NCBI GenBank assembly: GCA_046349435.1
Contig: JAXMCI010000024.1
Location: 48,924-112,923, forward strand
DNA from: JAXMCI01 sp046349435
GTDB lineage: Bacteria; Pseudomonadota; Alphaproteobacteria; Dongiales; Dongiaceae
Reading direction: 5' to 3'
Length of the DNA stretch: 64,000 bases
The notes beneath the pieces are model-generated. The model worked only from the letters and a program-made list of their open reading frames with translations, did no database searches and was not told the origin of the DNA. This document shows, in pieces, positions 51,842-60,519 of this stretch. The position numbers and the translations under genes were made by a program. Numbering within the stretch: the first letter of the stretch is position 1; the number at the start of each line of letters is the position of its first letter.

Positions 51842-51851
51842 CCACCGTTGG

Positions 51852-51914
51852 TCAGAGGCTGGCGCGACCTCGGCCAAAGCTGAGGCGGCAGCCACCTACC
51901 ACTCGGTGAGACAT
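51852..51914 (-). CDS. Tiny ORF (20 residues) with an excellent ribosome site
   Basis: ATG preceded by AAAGGAGGTGGTCC, an almost perfect Shine-Dalgarno at ideal spacing. Peptide: MSHRVVGGCRLSFGRGRASL, basic, glycine-rich, one cysteine. A terminator-like hairpin follows 11 bp after the stop. It lies 62 bp downstream of a family 2 glycosyltransferase on the same strand. The combination of initiation and termination signals makes translation likely, but I know no family. Confidence 0.45.
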   Translation of the reverse strand: MSHRVVGGCRLSFGRGRASL

Positions 51915-51976
51915 GGACCACCTCCTTTCTGTTGGTTGAGAACGGTTGCCACTGCACCAGACGGCGCTCCGGCCTG

Positions 51977-52762
51977 TCAACGGCTTTCCTCGCCGCGCCC
52001 CGGATCGGCCCGCAAACCGGCAGGGTTGCCCAGGATTCGCTCGACCTCGGCGGCATGGCGGGCGAGCGCGGCGGCCAGCGCCGCGCCCTCGGCCCCCGAA
52101 TCGACCACCAGCCGCCCGTCCGCCACCCGGCTGCGCTCGAGGAAGCGCAGCAGGTGCCCGCCGGGGCGCGCCCGGTGGCGGTAGAGCGGCTCCGGGGCGT
52201 AGCCGAGGCCGAACCAGCGGGCGAGCGCGCGGCGGAAGGCGAGATCCTCGCCCGCGGCCGGCCCGCGAAAGGCAGGATCCTCGGGGAAGCCGCCGACCGC
52301 CTCGACGGCCGCGCGCCGGGCCAGCAGGTTGCCGGGCAGGCTGGCGACCACCGCATCGAGCTGCAGCGGATGGACCGGGACCGGGCAATCGACCAGCGCG
52401 ACACCCATGACGATGCCGGCGTCGCGCGGCCGGGCTGCGAGCGCCGGCCGCAGCCGGGCCAGCGCCCGGGGCGCGTAGCGGTCGTCGACGTCGAGGAAGC
52501 AGACGAGCGTGCCGCGCGCGGCGCGCAGCCCGGCGTTGCGCGCCGCCGCCGGCCCGCGATTCTGCGGCAGCCGGATCAGCCGGATGGCCGGATCGCCGGC
52601 CGCCAGCGCGGCGGCGACGGCGGCGCTGTCGTCACGCGAGGCGTCGTCGACGATGACGATCTCCAGCCCGGGAACCTGCTGGCGGCGCAGCGAATCGACG
52701 GCGCCGGCCAGGTCGGCGGCGCCGTCGCGGCAGGGGATGATGGCGGAGACGCTGTCGTCCAT
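51977..52762 (-). CDS. Family 2 glycosyltransferase
   Basis: A 261-residue cytoplasmic enzyme with the GT-A fold: VSAIIPCRDGAADLAGAVDS at the start, IVIVDDASRDDS, NRGPAAARNAGLRAARG, the metal-binding DVDD (FLDVDDRYAPRAL) and GEDLAFRRALARW as the acceptor/base region. No membrane helices. Sugar and acceptor unknown. The ATG MDDSVSAIIPC is clear. Divergent from the hybrid kinase at 52953; the 20-residue ORF follows. Confidence 0.85.
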   Translation of the reverse strand: MDDSVSAIIPCRDGAADLAGAVDSLRRQQVPGLEIVIVDDASRDDSAAVAAALAAGDPAIRLIRLPQNRGPAAARNAGLRAARGTLVCFLDVDDRYAPRALARLRPALAARPRDAGIVMGVALVDCPVPVHPLQLDAVVASLPGNLLARRAAVEAVGGFPEDPAFRGPAAGEDLAFRRALARWFGLGYAPEPLYRHRARPGGHLLRFLERSRVADGRLVVDSGAEGAALAAALARHAAEVERILGNPAGLRADPGRGEESR

Positions 52763-52952
52763 GCAGCGTTCTACCCGGATCCCGCGCGCCGCTGAACGGC
52801 GAAGCCTGGGCGGCCGCCGACGTGCAACCGAAAATCAATTGCCACGCCGGTGTCGGTTGCTGATTCTGGTTGGCAGATGCGGCGGCGGCCCCCGAGCCCT
52901 TGCCCAGAGCCTTCCGGCGGCCGGCCGCTTTCCGATCGGGGAACCCAATCGC

Positions 52953-54920
52953 ATGGACGGTCTGCGGAGCTTTCTCGACGCCGCCAGCCTGGCGCCGCAC
53001 GGCTTTTGCCTGCTCTGGCGGCCGGAGCTGATCTGGCTGCACGTCACCTCGGACAGCCTGATCGCCGCCGCCTACTACTCGATCCCGCTGGCGCTGGCGG
53101 TGTTCGTCTGGCTGCGGCGCGACCTCGCCTTCGGCTGGATGTTCTGGCTGTTCGCCATCTTCATCCTGGCCTGCGGCACGACGCACCTCTTCGACATCTG
53201 GACCCTGTGGCATCCGGACTACGGCACCCAGGGCCTGGTCAAGGCGGCGACCGCGGCGGCCTCGGTGATCACCGCGGCGATGCTCTGGCCGCTGCTGCCC
53301 AAGGCGCTGGCCCTGCCCTCGCCCGCCGAGCTGCGCGTCGCCAACGACCGGCTGACCCGGGAGATCAGCGAGCGCGGCCAGGCCGTCGACCGGCTGCGCG
53401 ACAGCGAGAGCCGCTTCCGCCGCTTCTACGAGCGCACGCCGGTGCCGCTGCACTCGATCGGCGCCGACGGCCGCATCGCGACGGTCAGCGAGCAGTGGCT
53501 CGAGCTGCTGGGCTATCGCCGCGAGGAGGTGGTCGGGCGGCCGCTCCGCGCCTTCCTGGCGGAGGGCTCCGCCGAGCTGCCGCCCGGCGACTTCCGCGAC
53601 GTCGAGCGCCGGCTGGTGCGCCGCGACGGCACCGTCCTCGACTGCCTGCTCTCGACCCACCTGGAGCGCGGCGGCGGCGGCGATCCGGGCCACCGCCTGG
53701 GCGTGGTGGTCGACGTCACCGCGCGCAAGCGGGCCGAGGCGGCGCTGGCGGCCGAGACCGCCGAGCGCCAGCGCGCCGAGGCGATGCTGCTGCAGGCGCA
53801 GAAGATGGAGGCGATCGGCCAGCTCACCGGCGGCATCGCGCACGACTTCAACAACCTGCTGACGGTGATCCTGGGCAGCCTGGAGCGGCTGCGCCGCACG
53901 CAGGGCGAGCAGCGCGACCTGGAGCGCGCGACGGCCGCCTGCGACCGGGCGGCGGCGCTGACCAGCCAGCTGCTCGCCTTCGCGCGGCGCGAGATGCTGC
54001 AGCCGGCCCCGCTCGACGTCAACCGGCTGGTGCGCTCGCTCTCCACCCTGCTGCGCCGCACGCTCGGCGAGCAGATCACGCTGGAGACCGTCCAGGGCGG
54101 CGGGCTGTGGCCGGTCTTCGCCGATCCCAACCGGCTGGAGAACGCACTGCTCAACCTCGTGCTCAATGCCCGCGACGCGATGCCCGACGGCGGCCGGCTG
54201 ACGGTCGAGACCGGCAACGCGCATCTCGACGAGGCCTATGCCGCGCAGGTCGGCGACCTCGCGCCGGGGCAGTACGTGCTGATCGCCGTCACCGACACCG
54301 GCAGCGGCATGAGCCCCGAGGTCGCGGCGCGCGTCTTCGAGCCGTTCTTCACCACCAAGCCGGCGGGCCGGGGAACCGGGCTCGGGCTCAGCCAGGTCTA
54401 CGGCTTCGTCAAGCAGTCGCGCGGCCATATCGCGGTCTACAGCGAGCCCGGCCAGGGCACCACGATGAAGATCTACCTGCCGCGCGGCGACGCCGCGCCC
54501 GCCGCCGAGCCGGCCGCCGCAGGGCCGGCCGACCTGCCGCGCGCCCGGCCGGGCGAGGCGGTGCTGCTGGTCGAGGACAGCCCGGACGTGCTCGACCACG
54601 CCCTCACCACTTTGCGGGAGCTGGGCTACCGGGTGATCGCCGCGACCGACGCGGCCGAGGCGCTGGCGAGGCTGGCCGAGGAGCCGGTCACCGCGCTGCT
54701 GACCGATGTCGGCCTGCCCGGCCCGAGCGGCCGCCAGCTCGCCGAGGCGGCGCGCCAGCGCCGGCCCGGCCTGCCCGTCCTGTTCATGACCGGCTATGCC
54801 CGCAACGCCATTGTCCACAACGGCATGCTCGACCCCGGCGTGCAGCTGCTCACCAAGCCCTTCACCGCCGAGGGCCTGGCCCGCAAGCTGCGCGAGACGA
54901 TCGACAAGGGCCCGGGGTGA
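52953..54920 (+). CDS. Hybrid histidine kinase with ETR1-like ethylene-binding domain
   Basis: A 655-residue membrane kinase. Residues about 25-120 form three helices closely resembling the plant ETR1 sensor: Asp34, Tyr41, Ile44, Pro45, Ile71, Cys74 and His78 match ETR1 Asp25, Tyr32, Ile35, Pro36, Ile62, Cys65 and His69 at a constant offset of nine. Cys and His bind Cu(I) in ETR1. Then a PAS domain (about 155-260), HisKA with phospho-His at about 297 (GQLTGGIAHDFNNLL), ATPase domain (NLVLNARDAMP, DTGSGMSP, GTGLGLSQVYG) and a receiver with Asp at about 585 (LLTDVGLPGPSG). No output gene is coupled; a lone receiver lies at 56383. Confidence 0.92.
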   Translation: MDGLRSFLDAASLAPHGFCLLWRPELIWLHVTSDSLIAAAYYSIPLALAVFVWLRRDLAFGWMFWLFAIFILACGTTHLFDIWTLWHPDYGTQGLVKAATAAASVITAAMLWPLLPKALALPSPAELRVANDRLTREISERGQAVDRLRDSESRFRRFYERTPVPLHSIGADGRIATVSEQWLELLGYRREEVVGRPLRAFLAEGSAELPPGDFRDVERRLVRRDGTVLDCLLSTHLERGGGGDPGHRLGVVVDVTARKRAEAALAAETAERQRAEAMLLQAQKMEAIGQLTGGIAHDFNNLLTVILGSLERLRRTQGEQRDLERATAACDRAAALTSQLLAFARREMLQPAPLDVNRLVRSLSTLLRRTLGEQITLETVQGGGLWPVFADPNRLENALLNLVLNARDAMPDGGRLTVETGNAHLDEAYAAQVGDLAPGQYVLIAVTDTGSGMSPEVAARVFEPFFTTKPAGRGTGLGLSQVYGFVKQSRGHIAVYSEPGQGTTMKIYLPRGDAAPAAEPAAAGPADLPRARPGEAVLLVEDSPDVLDHALTTLRELGYRVIAATDAAEALARLAEEPVTALLTDVGLPGPSGRQLAEAARQRRPGLPVLFMTGYARNAIVHNGMLDPGVQLLTKPFTAEGLARKLRETIDKGPG

Positions 54921-54962
54921 GCGCCCCGCGCGCCCCGCCCGAACCGCGCTCCCCGCCCGGAC

Positions 54963-56318
54963 CTACAGGTACCAGTCGTATTCCTGGCGCGAGATGGTGC
55001 CGGTGAGCTTGGCGATCTCGAGCCGCTTCTGATCGACGGCGAGCGCCAGCATCTCGGGGGCGATGTAGCGGGGCAGGATCTCGGCGGCGGCCAGCCGGTC
55101 GAGCGCCGGGCCGAGCTCGAAGGGGGTCGCCCGGTCGGGCCCGGCACCGGCGTCGCCGCGGCTCTCGGCGCCCGGCGCCAGCCGCCGGTCGAGCCCGTGC
55201 AGGATGCCGGCGAGGACCGCGGCGACCACCAGATACGGGTTGGCATCGGCGCCGGCGACGCGATGCTCGATCCGCCGCGCCGCGCCGCCCGCCGCCGGGA
55301 TGCGGAAGGCGACCGAGCGGTTGTTGTAGCCCCAGCTCGGCGTCACCGGCACGTTGAAGCCCGGCCGATAGCGGCGGAAGCCGTTGAGGCTGGCGCCGAA
55401 GATCGCCATCGACTCGGCCATCGCCGCCTGCAGCCCGGCGATCGCCTGGCCGAGCAGCAGGTCGCCCTCGCCGCCCGGGCGGCCGAACAGGTTGGCGCCG
55501 GCGCGGTCGGTCAGGCTGACATGGATGTGCATGCCGCTGCCGGCGGCCTCGAGGAACGGCTTGGCCATGAAGCTCGCCTGATGCCCCTCGCGCCGCGCCG
55601 CCGCCCGGATCAGCCGCTTCAGCAGCACGGCGTGGTCGCAGGCGGCGACGGCGTCGGGCTGGTGGCGCAGGTTGATCTCGAACTGGCCGGGGGCGTTCTC
55701 CGCGGTCGCCGCCGAGGCCGGGATGGCCTGGCGGCGGGCGTAGTCGGCGACGCGGCCGAGGAAGGCGCCCTGCGCGTCGAGATCCTCGATGCTGTAGGGC
55801 TGCTTCGAGGTCCCCGCGCCGGACGCCGCCGGGCTCGCCGCCGGCCGGGGCATGCCGTCGCCGTCGCGATCGGCGGCGAGCAGGTAGAACTCGAGCTCGA
55901 CGGCGACGACCGGGACGATCTCGCGGTCGGCGAAGCGCCGCAGCACGCCCGCCAGCGCGGCGCGCGGGCAGAGCAGCGAGGGCAGCCCGGCATTGTCGCC
56001 GCCCGGCGGATCGGCCATCTGCAGCAGGACCTGCGCCGTCGGCTCCTCCAGCCAGGGCACCGGCGCCAGCAGCCCGGGGGCCGGAACGGCGGTGCCGTCG
56101 GGATCGCCGATCGCCGTCGAGCGCCCGCCGGGGTCGAGATCGTCGCCGGTCGGGTCGAGGAAGAGCAGCGAGCGCGGCATCTCGATGCCGGAGCGCCAGG
56201 CCTTCGCCGCGTCGGCCACCGGCAGGCGCTTGCCGCGCAGCCGGCCGTTCAGGTCGTGCACGAAGGCGTCGACCTGGACCGTGTCGGGATGCTGCTCGAG
56301 ATAGGCGTCGAGTTCCAT
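54963..56318 (-). CDS. Glutamine-synthetase-like enzyme (gamma-glutamylputrescine synthetase type)
   Basis: A 451-residue ATP-dependent ligase of the GS III/PuuA side of the glutamine synthetase family. N-terminal beta-grasp domain (DAFVHDLNGRLRGKRLPV), catalytic domain with metal residues in VAVELEFYLL, APGQFEINLRHQPDA, GSGMHIHVSLTD and the ATP/ammonia region RPGFNVPVTPSWGYNNRSVA. R-G-K-R near residue 30 is common in PuuA-like members, which glutamylate polyamines or amines. The ATG at MELDAYLEQHPD is favoured over longer extensions. Convergent with the hybrid kinase. Confidence 0.87.
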   Translation of the reverse strand: MELDAYLEQHPDTVQVDAFVHDLNGRLRGKRLPVADAAKAWRSGIEMPRSLLFLDPTGDDLDPGGRSTAIGDPDGTAVPAPGLLAPVPWLEEPTAQVLLQMADPPGGDNAGLPSLLCPRAALAGVLRRFADREIVPVVAVELEFYLLAADRDGDGMPRPAASPAASGAGTSKQPYSIEDLDAQGAFLGRVADYARRQAIPASAATAENAPGQFEINLRHQPDAVAACDHAVLLKRLIRAAARREGHQASFMAKPFLEAAGSGMHIHVSLTDRAGANLFGRPGGEGDLLLGQAIAGLQAAMAESMAIFGASLNGFRRYRPGFNVPVTPSWGYNNRSVAFRIPAAGGAARRIEHRVAGADANPYLVVAAVLAGILHGLDRRLAPGAESRGDAGAGPDRATPFELGPALDRLAAAEILPRYIAPEMLALAVDQKRLEIAKLTGTISRQEYDWYL

Positions 56319-56382
56319 GGCCTGGAATGCCCGGGACGGCGGGACGCGGCCCGCCGCGCCGATGGCGGGCCGGCGGCGCCGG

Positions 56383-56766
56383 TCAGCCGGCGGCGCGGCC
56401 CGCCAGGTGCTCGCGTACGACCCGGGCCAGGGTCTCCTCGTGGAAGGGCTTCTGCAGGGTCGGCGCGCCGGCATAGCGGGCGACGATGCCGGCCTGGCCG
56501 TAGCCGGTGACGAAGACGAACGGGATGTTGCGCCCGGCGAGCGCATCGGCGACCGGATAGATCGCCTCGCCCGCCAGGTTGACGTCGAGCAGCGCCCCGC
56601 CGAAGCCGCCCGCCTCGACCAGGGCGAGCGCCTCGGCGACGCTGCCGGCCGGCCCCAGGACGACGCAGCCCAGGTCCGACAGCATGTCCTCGATCATCAT
56701 CGCCACCAGGACCTCGTCCTCGGCGACGAGAATGCGGAAGCCGTCCAGGCCGGCGGCCTCGCTCAC
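56383..56766 (-). CDS. Single-domain response regulator
   Basis: A 127-residue receiver with no output domain: acidic pocket AEDE (about 15-18), phospho-Asp at about 61 (ALLDVNLAGE), Thr in FVTGYG and Lys in LQKPF. It starts with GTG after GAGGAGCGCACCC. Candidates for its phosphodonor are hybrid kinases such as the one at 52953, but nothing ties them directly. Located between the GS-like and a secreted-protein gene on the same strand. Confidence 0.88.
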   Translation of the reverse strand: MSEAAGLDGFRILVAEDEVLVAMMIEDMLSDLGCVVLGPAGSVAEALALVEAGGFGGALLDVNLAGEAIYPVADALAGRNIPFVFVTGYGQAGIVARYAGAPTLQKPFHEETLARVVREHLAGRAAG

Positions 56767-56797
56767 GGGTGCGCTCCTCGCGATGGGCCCGGCAGGC

Positions 56798-57262
56798 TCA
56801 CTGCATCGGGCAGGGGCCGGCGGCCTTGGCCCGGTTCACCAGCTCGACGAACAGGGTATAGCCGGCGCACTGCTGGTTGTAGCGGGCGACGATGCTGTTC
56901 ACCTGCGCGACGCTCTGGTTGAAGCCGGGCACGATCTGGTTCTGCAGGGCGATGCGCATCTGGCCGACCTGCTCGATCATCATGCGGACGCGATCGAGAT
57001 CGGCCTCGCTGTTCGGGTTGGCGGTCGCCTGGGCCTGGGCGAGCTGCTGCTTGGCCCGCTGAAACTCGGCGTCCTTCTCGCGCATGATGCCGCCGCGCAG
57101 GTCGCTCTCGCTGCGCCAGTGCGACAGCTGCTCCTCATAGCAGACGCAATTGCGGACCTCTTCGTAGCCCAGCACCTGGGCGCGCGCCGGAGCGCCGAGG
57201 GCCACCACTGCGCCGGCCCCCAGGACGCTTGCGATCAGGAGTCGATAAGCATGGCGGATCAT
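56798..57262 (-). CDS. Hypothetical exported protein with coiled coil
   Basis: A 154-residue protein with a signal peptide (MIRHAYRLLIASVLGAGAVV, cleavage near ARA-QV), a CVCYEEQL motif just after it, a helical region rich in Gln/Ala/Glu (AEFQRAKQQLAQAQATANPN, DLDRVRMMIEQVGQMRIALQ) likely to form a coiled coil, and two more cysteines near the end. Four cysteines suggest disulphides in the periplasm. The ATG has GGAGAT at good spacing. Function unknown. Confidence 0.75.
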   Translation of the reverse strand: MIRHAYRLLIASVLGAGAVVALGAPARAQVLGYEEVRNCVCYEEQLSHWRSESDLRGGIMREKDAEFQRAKQQLAQAQATANPNSEADLDRVRMMIEQVGQMRIALQNQIVPGFNQSVAQVNSIVARYNQQCAGYTLFVELVNRAKAAGPCPMQ

Positions 57263-57453
57263 GGGATTATCTCCGAGGCTTCGGATGCCGACAGAGCGCC
57301 AGCGTGGCCCGACGAGAATCGCGCACCGGGCACCTGACGGCATCCACCGAACAAAAGGGTTGTCGCAACTCCGCCGGCACTCTAATTGGCATTGCCGCCG
57401 GTATCCAGGGGGGGAATTGTGGCTACGCCTGACCGCCGACCGGGACCGTGGCG

Positions 57454-58710
57454 ATGAGGGTCGCCGTGCTGGGCGCCGGGGTGATCGGCGTCACCACCGC
57501 CTACTACCTGGCGCGCGCCGGCCACCTCGTCACGGTGGTCGACCGCCAGCCGCGGGTGGCGCAGGAGACGAGCTTCGCCAATGCCGGGCTGATCGCGCCC
57601 GGCCATGCCTCGGCCTGGGCCTCGCCGCGCGCCCCCTGGATCCTCGCCAGGTCGTTGTGGCGCAGCGACACGGCGCTGCGCATGCGGCTGCGCGCCGATC
57701 CCGCCCTGTGGCGGTGGAACCTGAAGTTCCTCGCCAACTGCACCCGCGAGCGCAACCTCGCCAACACGCGGCGCAAGCTGACGCTGTGCATCTACAGCCG
57801 CGAGCGGCTGATCGAGCTGCGCCGCGAGACCGGCATCCGCTACGACGAGATCGCCAAGGGCGCGCTCTATCTCTACCGCTCGCCGGCGCATTTCGAGATC
57901 GGGCGGCGCTCGATCGCCATGTTCAACGAGTACGGGCTGGGGCTGGAGGCGGTCGACCCGGCCCGCGCCGTCGTGCTGGAGCCGGCGCTGGCCGGCGCCG
58001 AGGGCCGGCTCGCCGGGGCGATCTATGCGCCCGGCGACGAGAGCGGCGACTGCCGCCGCTTCACCGAGGAGGTCGCCCATCTCTGCGGCACCATGGGCGT
58101 CGTCTTCCGGCTCGGCACCACGATCGCGCGGATCGAGGCCCAGGGCGACCGCGTCACCGCCGTCCAGACCGACCAGGGCGCGATCGAGGCCGACGCCTAC
58201 GTCCTGGCGCTGGGCAGCTACAGCCCGCACCTCGCCCGGCCGCTCGGCATCGAGCTGCCGATCTATCCGGTCAAGGGCTACTCGCTGACCCTGCCGCTCG
58301 GCGACCCGGCGCAGGCGCCGACGATCGGCGGCGTCGACGAGGGCTATCTGGTCGCCTTCGCCCGCATGGGCGACCGCATCCGGCTGACCGGCACCGCCGA
58401 CTTCGCCGGCTACGGCACCGACCACAAGCCGCAGCACTTCGCGACCCTGATCAAGTGCGCCCGCGAGCTCTTCCCGCACGCCGCCGACTACGACCGGCCG
58501 GAATACTGGGCGTGCCTGCGGCCGATGACCCCGGACGGGCCGCCGATCCTCGGGCTGGCCCGGCACCGCAACCTCTACCTCAACACCGGGCACGGCCATA
58601 TGGGCTGGACCATGGCCTGCGGCACCAGCCGCATCGTCGCCGACCTGATCGACGGCAAGCGGCCGGAGCTCGACGTCGCCGGCCTGACCCTGGAGCGCTA
58701 CGCCGCCTGA
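57454..58710 (+). CDS. D-amino acid dehydrogenase (DadA family)
   Basis: A 418-residue FAD enzyme oxidising D-amino acids to 2-oxo acids, passing electrons to the membrane chain. Motifs: MRVAVLGAGVIGVTTAYYLA at the N-terminus, ETSFANAGLIAPGHASAWAS, VKGYSLTLPLGD, LNTGHGHMGWTMACGTSRIV at the FAD-binding C-terminus. Length is typical of DadA. ATG at 57454 preferred to the GTG two codons earlier. Neighbours (racemase-like enzyme, AEC carrier, guanidino-oxoacid decarboxylase-like enzyme) suggest amino-acid breakdown. Confidence 0.88.
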   Translation: MRVAVLGAGVIGVTTAYYLARAGHLVTVVDRQPRVAQETSFANAGLIAPGHASAWASPRAPWILARSLWRSDTALRMRLRADPALWRWNLKFLANCTRERNLANTRRKLTLCIYSRERLIELRRETGIRYDEIAKGALYLYRSPAHFEIGRRSIAMFNEYGLGLEAVDPARAVVLEPALAGAEGRLAGAIYAPGDESGDCRRFTEEVAHLCGTMGVVFRLGTTIARIEAQGDRVTAVQTDQGAIEADAYVLALGSYSPHLARPLGIELPIYPVKGYSLTLPLGDPAQAPTIGGVDEGYLVAFARMGDRIRLTGTADFAGYGTDHKPQHFATLIKCARELFPHAADYDRPEYWACLRPMTPDGPPILGLARHRNLYLNTGHGHMGWTMACGTSRIVADLIDGKRPELDVAGLTLERYAA

Positions 58711-58723
58711 GGGCGGGCCGGCG

Positions 58724-59557
58724 TCAGACGCGGAACAGGCGGCCCCAGCCGGGGACCGGGTCGCGGTAGCCGGCGAGCCGCAGGCAGTGCCAGGCGAGCG
58801 CGTGGTTGCTCGAGGTCACCGGCTTGCCGATCTCCGCCTCGAGCTCCTCGACGATGCCGGCCACGCGCAGGCTGGTGCAGGAGACGAAGACGCCGTCGAC
58901 CGACGGCTCGGCGGCCAGCGTGCGCACCGCCGCCTTGATCGAGCCGGTGGTCATCCGCGCCACCTCGCGATCGTCCTCGTGGTTGAAGGAGCCGATCACC
59001 GGCACGTCGAGGCCGCGCGCCAGGATGAAGTCGCGCAGCATGCGGTTGACGCTGTCGACATAGGGGGTGAGCAGCGCCAGCCGCCGGGCGCCGAGCGCCT
59101 TCAGCCCGGCGATCGCCGCAGTGATCGGCGTCGTGCAGGCGATGCCGGGCCGCGCCTCGCGGATCCGGGCGAAGACCTGGTCCTCGCCGATCACCACGGT
59201 CCCCGAGGTGCAGCCATAGGCGATCACGTCGAGCGGCGTGCCGGGCAGGATCAGGCCCGCCGCCCCGGCCATCTCGCGCTCCATCGCCGCCAGCGTCGTC
59301 GGGTTGATCGCGGCGGCGTTGGCGATGCGGCTCTCGTAGTACGCGACGCCGTCGATCGCCAGCATGGCGCGGAACTCGTGCTCCAGCGTCTGGTCGGTGG
59401 CCAGCACGATGACCCCGATCGCCGCCCGGGTGGCGATGCCGCCATCGAGCTCGAACGGCAGCCGGGTGCGGTTGACCAGCAGCCCGTCCTGCGGCAGCGC
59501 CAGAGCCGGCTCGCCCATGATGTCCTCCGCGACGACACGTTTCTGGCGGGCGATCAT
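58724..59557 (-). CDS. Asp/Glu racemase or maleate isomerase family protein
   Basis: About 277 residues with the two-cysteine active site of this superfamily: AYGCTSGT in the first half and FVSCTSLR in the second. ALTPYVDSVNRMLRDFI-type spacing and TTPITAAIAGLKALGARRLA resemble arylmalonate decarboxylase/maleate cis-trans isomerase members more than true racemases. The ATG overlaps the stop of the AEC transporter (ATGA); a second ATG at 59518 is also possible. Convergent with the D-amino acid dehydrogenase, 13 bp apart. Confidence 0.82.
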   Translation of the reverse strand: MIARQKRVVAEDIMGEPALALPQDGLLVNRTRLPFELDGGIATRAAIGVIVLATDQTLEHEFRAMLAIDGVAYYESRIANAAAINPTTLAAMEREMAGAAGLILPGTPLDVIAYGCTSGTVVIGEDQVFARIREARPGIACTTPITAAIAGLKALGARRLALLTPYVDSVNRMLRDFILARGLDVPVIGSFNHEDDREVARMTTGSIKAAVRTLAAEPSVDGVFVSCTSLRVAGIVEELEAEIGKPVTSSNHALAWHCLRLAGYRDPVPGWGRLFRV

Positions 59558-60447
59558 AGGCCCGGCCAGCCATGCAGCGCCAGCAGCAGGAGCAGCGGCA
59601 GGCTGAGGAAGCTGAGCAGCGTCGACAGCAGCACCAGCCCGGCGACCTCGCCCGGGGCGCGGCCATAGACGGCGGCGAAGAGGTAGTTGAACACGGCGAC
59701 CGGCATGGCGCTCTGGATCAGCAGCACGCCGCGCGCCCGGTCGGAGAGGCCGAGCGCCAGGCCGAGCCCGAGCCCCACGCCGATGCCGAGGGCGAGCCGC
59801 AGCACCGCCAGGCCGAGGCTGCGCCAGACATTGCCGAGCTTGAGGCGGGCGAGCGAGACGCCGAGCGCCAGCAGCATCAGCGGGATGGTGAGGCCGGCCA
59901 GCAGCTGCAGGGTGTTGGCGAACCAGGCCGGCAGCTCGATGCCGAGCAGGTCGATGCCGATCGCGGCCGCGACGACGTAGATCAGCGGCAGCCGCAGCAG
60001 CCGGCCGGGCGCCAGGCTGCCCGAGGTGATCGCCACGCCGACGGTGAAGTTCAGCACCGAGAAGATGGCGAAATAGACGATGGCCAGCGCCAGCCCGGCA
60101 TCGCCGAAGGCGAACAGGCAGAGCGGCAGGCCCATGTTGCCGGCATTGGGGAAGACCAGCGACGGCAGGTAGACCGGCAGCGGCAGCCGCAGCAGCTTCA
60201 GCACCGCCGCGGCAATCGCCATGAAGCAGGCGAAGGCGGCCAGCGCCGCCAGCCCGATCTCGGCGAGGCTGGCGGGATCGAGCCGGTAGCGCGTCAGGGT
60301 CGAGCCGATCAGGGCGGGCGTGCCGACCAGCGTGGCGAGCGAGGTGGCGAAGGTCGAATCGAAGGGCCGGCCGAGCCGCGCCCAGCCGAAGCCGATGGCG
60401 GCGCACAGCAGCACCGGGGCGATGATGGCCGCCAGCTGGGCAAACAT
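59554..60447 (-). CDS. AEC family transporter (auxin efflux carrier type)
   Basis: A 297-residue inner-membrane carrier with ten hydrophobic helices in two halves and the conserved mid-protein FPNAGNMGLPLCLFAFGD crossover. Family members carry dicarboxylates or similar organic acids. Coupled by ATGA overlap to the racemase/isomerase-like gene, so it may take up that enzyme's substrate. Confidence 0.88.
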   Translation of the reverse strand: MFAQLAAIIAPVLLCAAIGFGWARLGRPFDSTFATSLATLVGTPALIGSTLTRYRLDPASLAEIGLAALAAFACFMAIAAAVLKLLRLPLPVYLPSLVFPNAGNMGLPLCLFAFGDAGLALAIVYFAIFSVLNFTVGVAITSGSLAPGRLLRLPLIYVVAAAIGIDLLGIELPAWFANTLQLLAGLTIPLMLLALGVSLARLKLGNVWRSLGLAVLRLALGIGVGLGLGLALGLSDRARGVLLIQSAMPVAVFNYLFAAVYGRAPGEVAGLVLLSTLLSFLSLPLLLLLALHGWPGL

Positions 60448-60519
60448 GCGCCGCCTGTTCCTTCCTCTTGGTCAGGTGATGCGAGGCTTAGCAGGATCGG
60501 CGGCGGCGCGCCCGGCCCG

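Larger units (their letters stand above)
51356..51851. other. Repeat-rich spacer without an intact gene
   Basis: About 500 bp. It contains the family-2 repeat (51661-51757) and the hairpin at 51816-51841. On the minus strand, between about 51570 and 51655, the frame reads FATVVAGHPVLVDGVEPARF, which looks like the C-terminal strand of an amidohydrolase or D-aminoacylase; it may be the remnant of a lost gene. No start, no ribosome site and no complete domain. Confidence 0.4.

Noticed and set aside
51852..51914. PqqA-like or other known peptide-cofactor precursor
   Set aside because: The peptide lacks the Glu and Tyr pair of PqqA and no radical-SAM or pqq genes are nearby.
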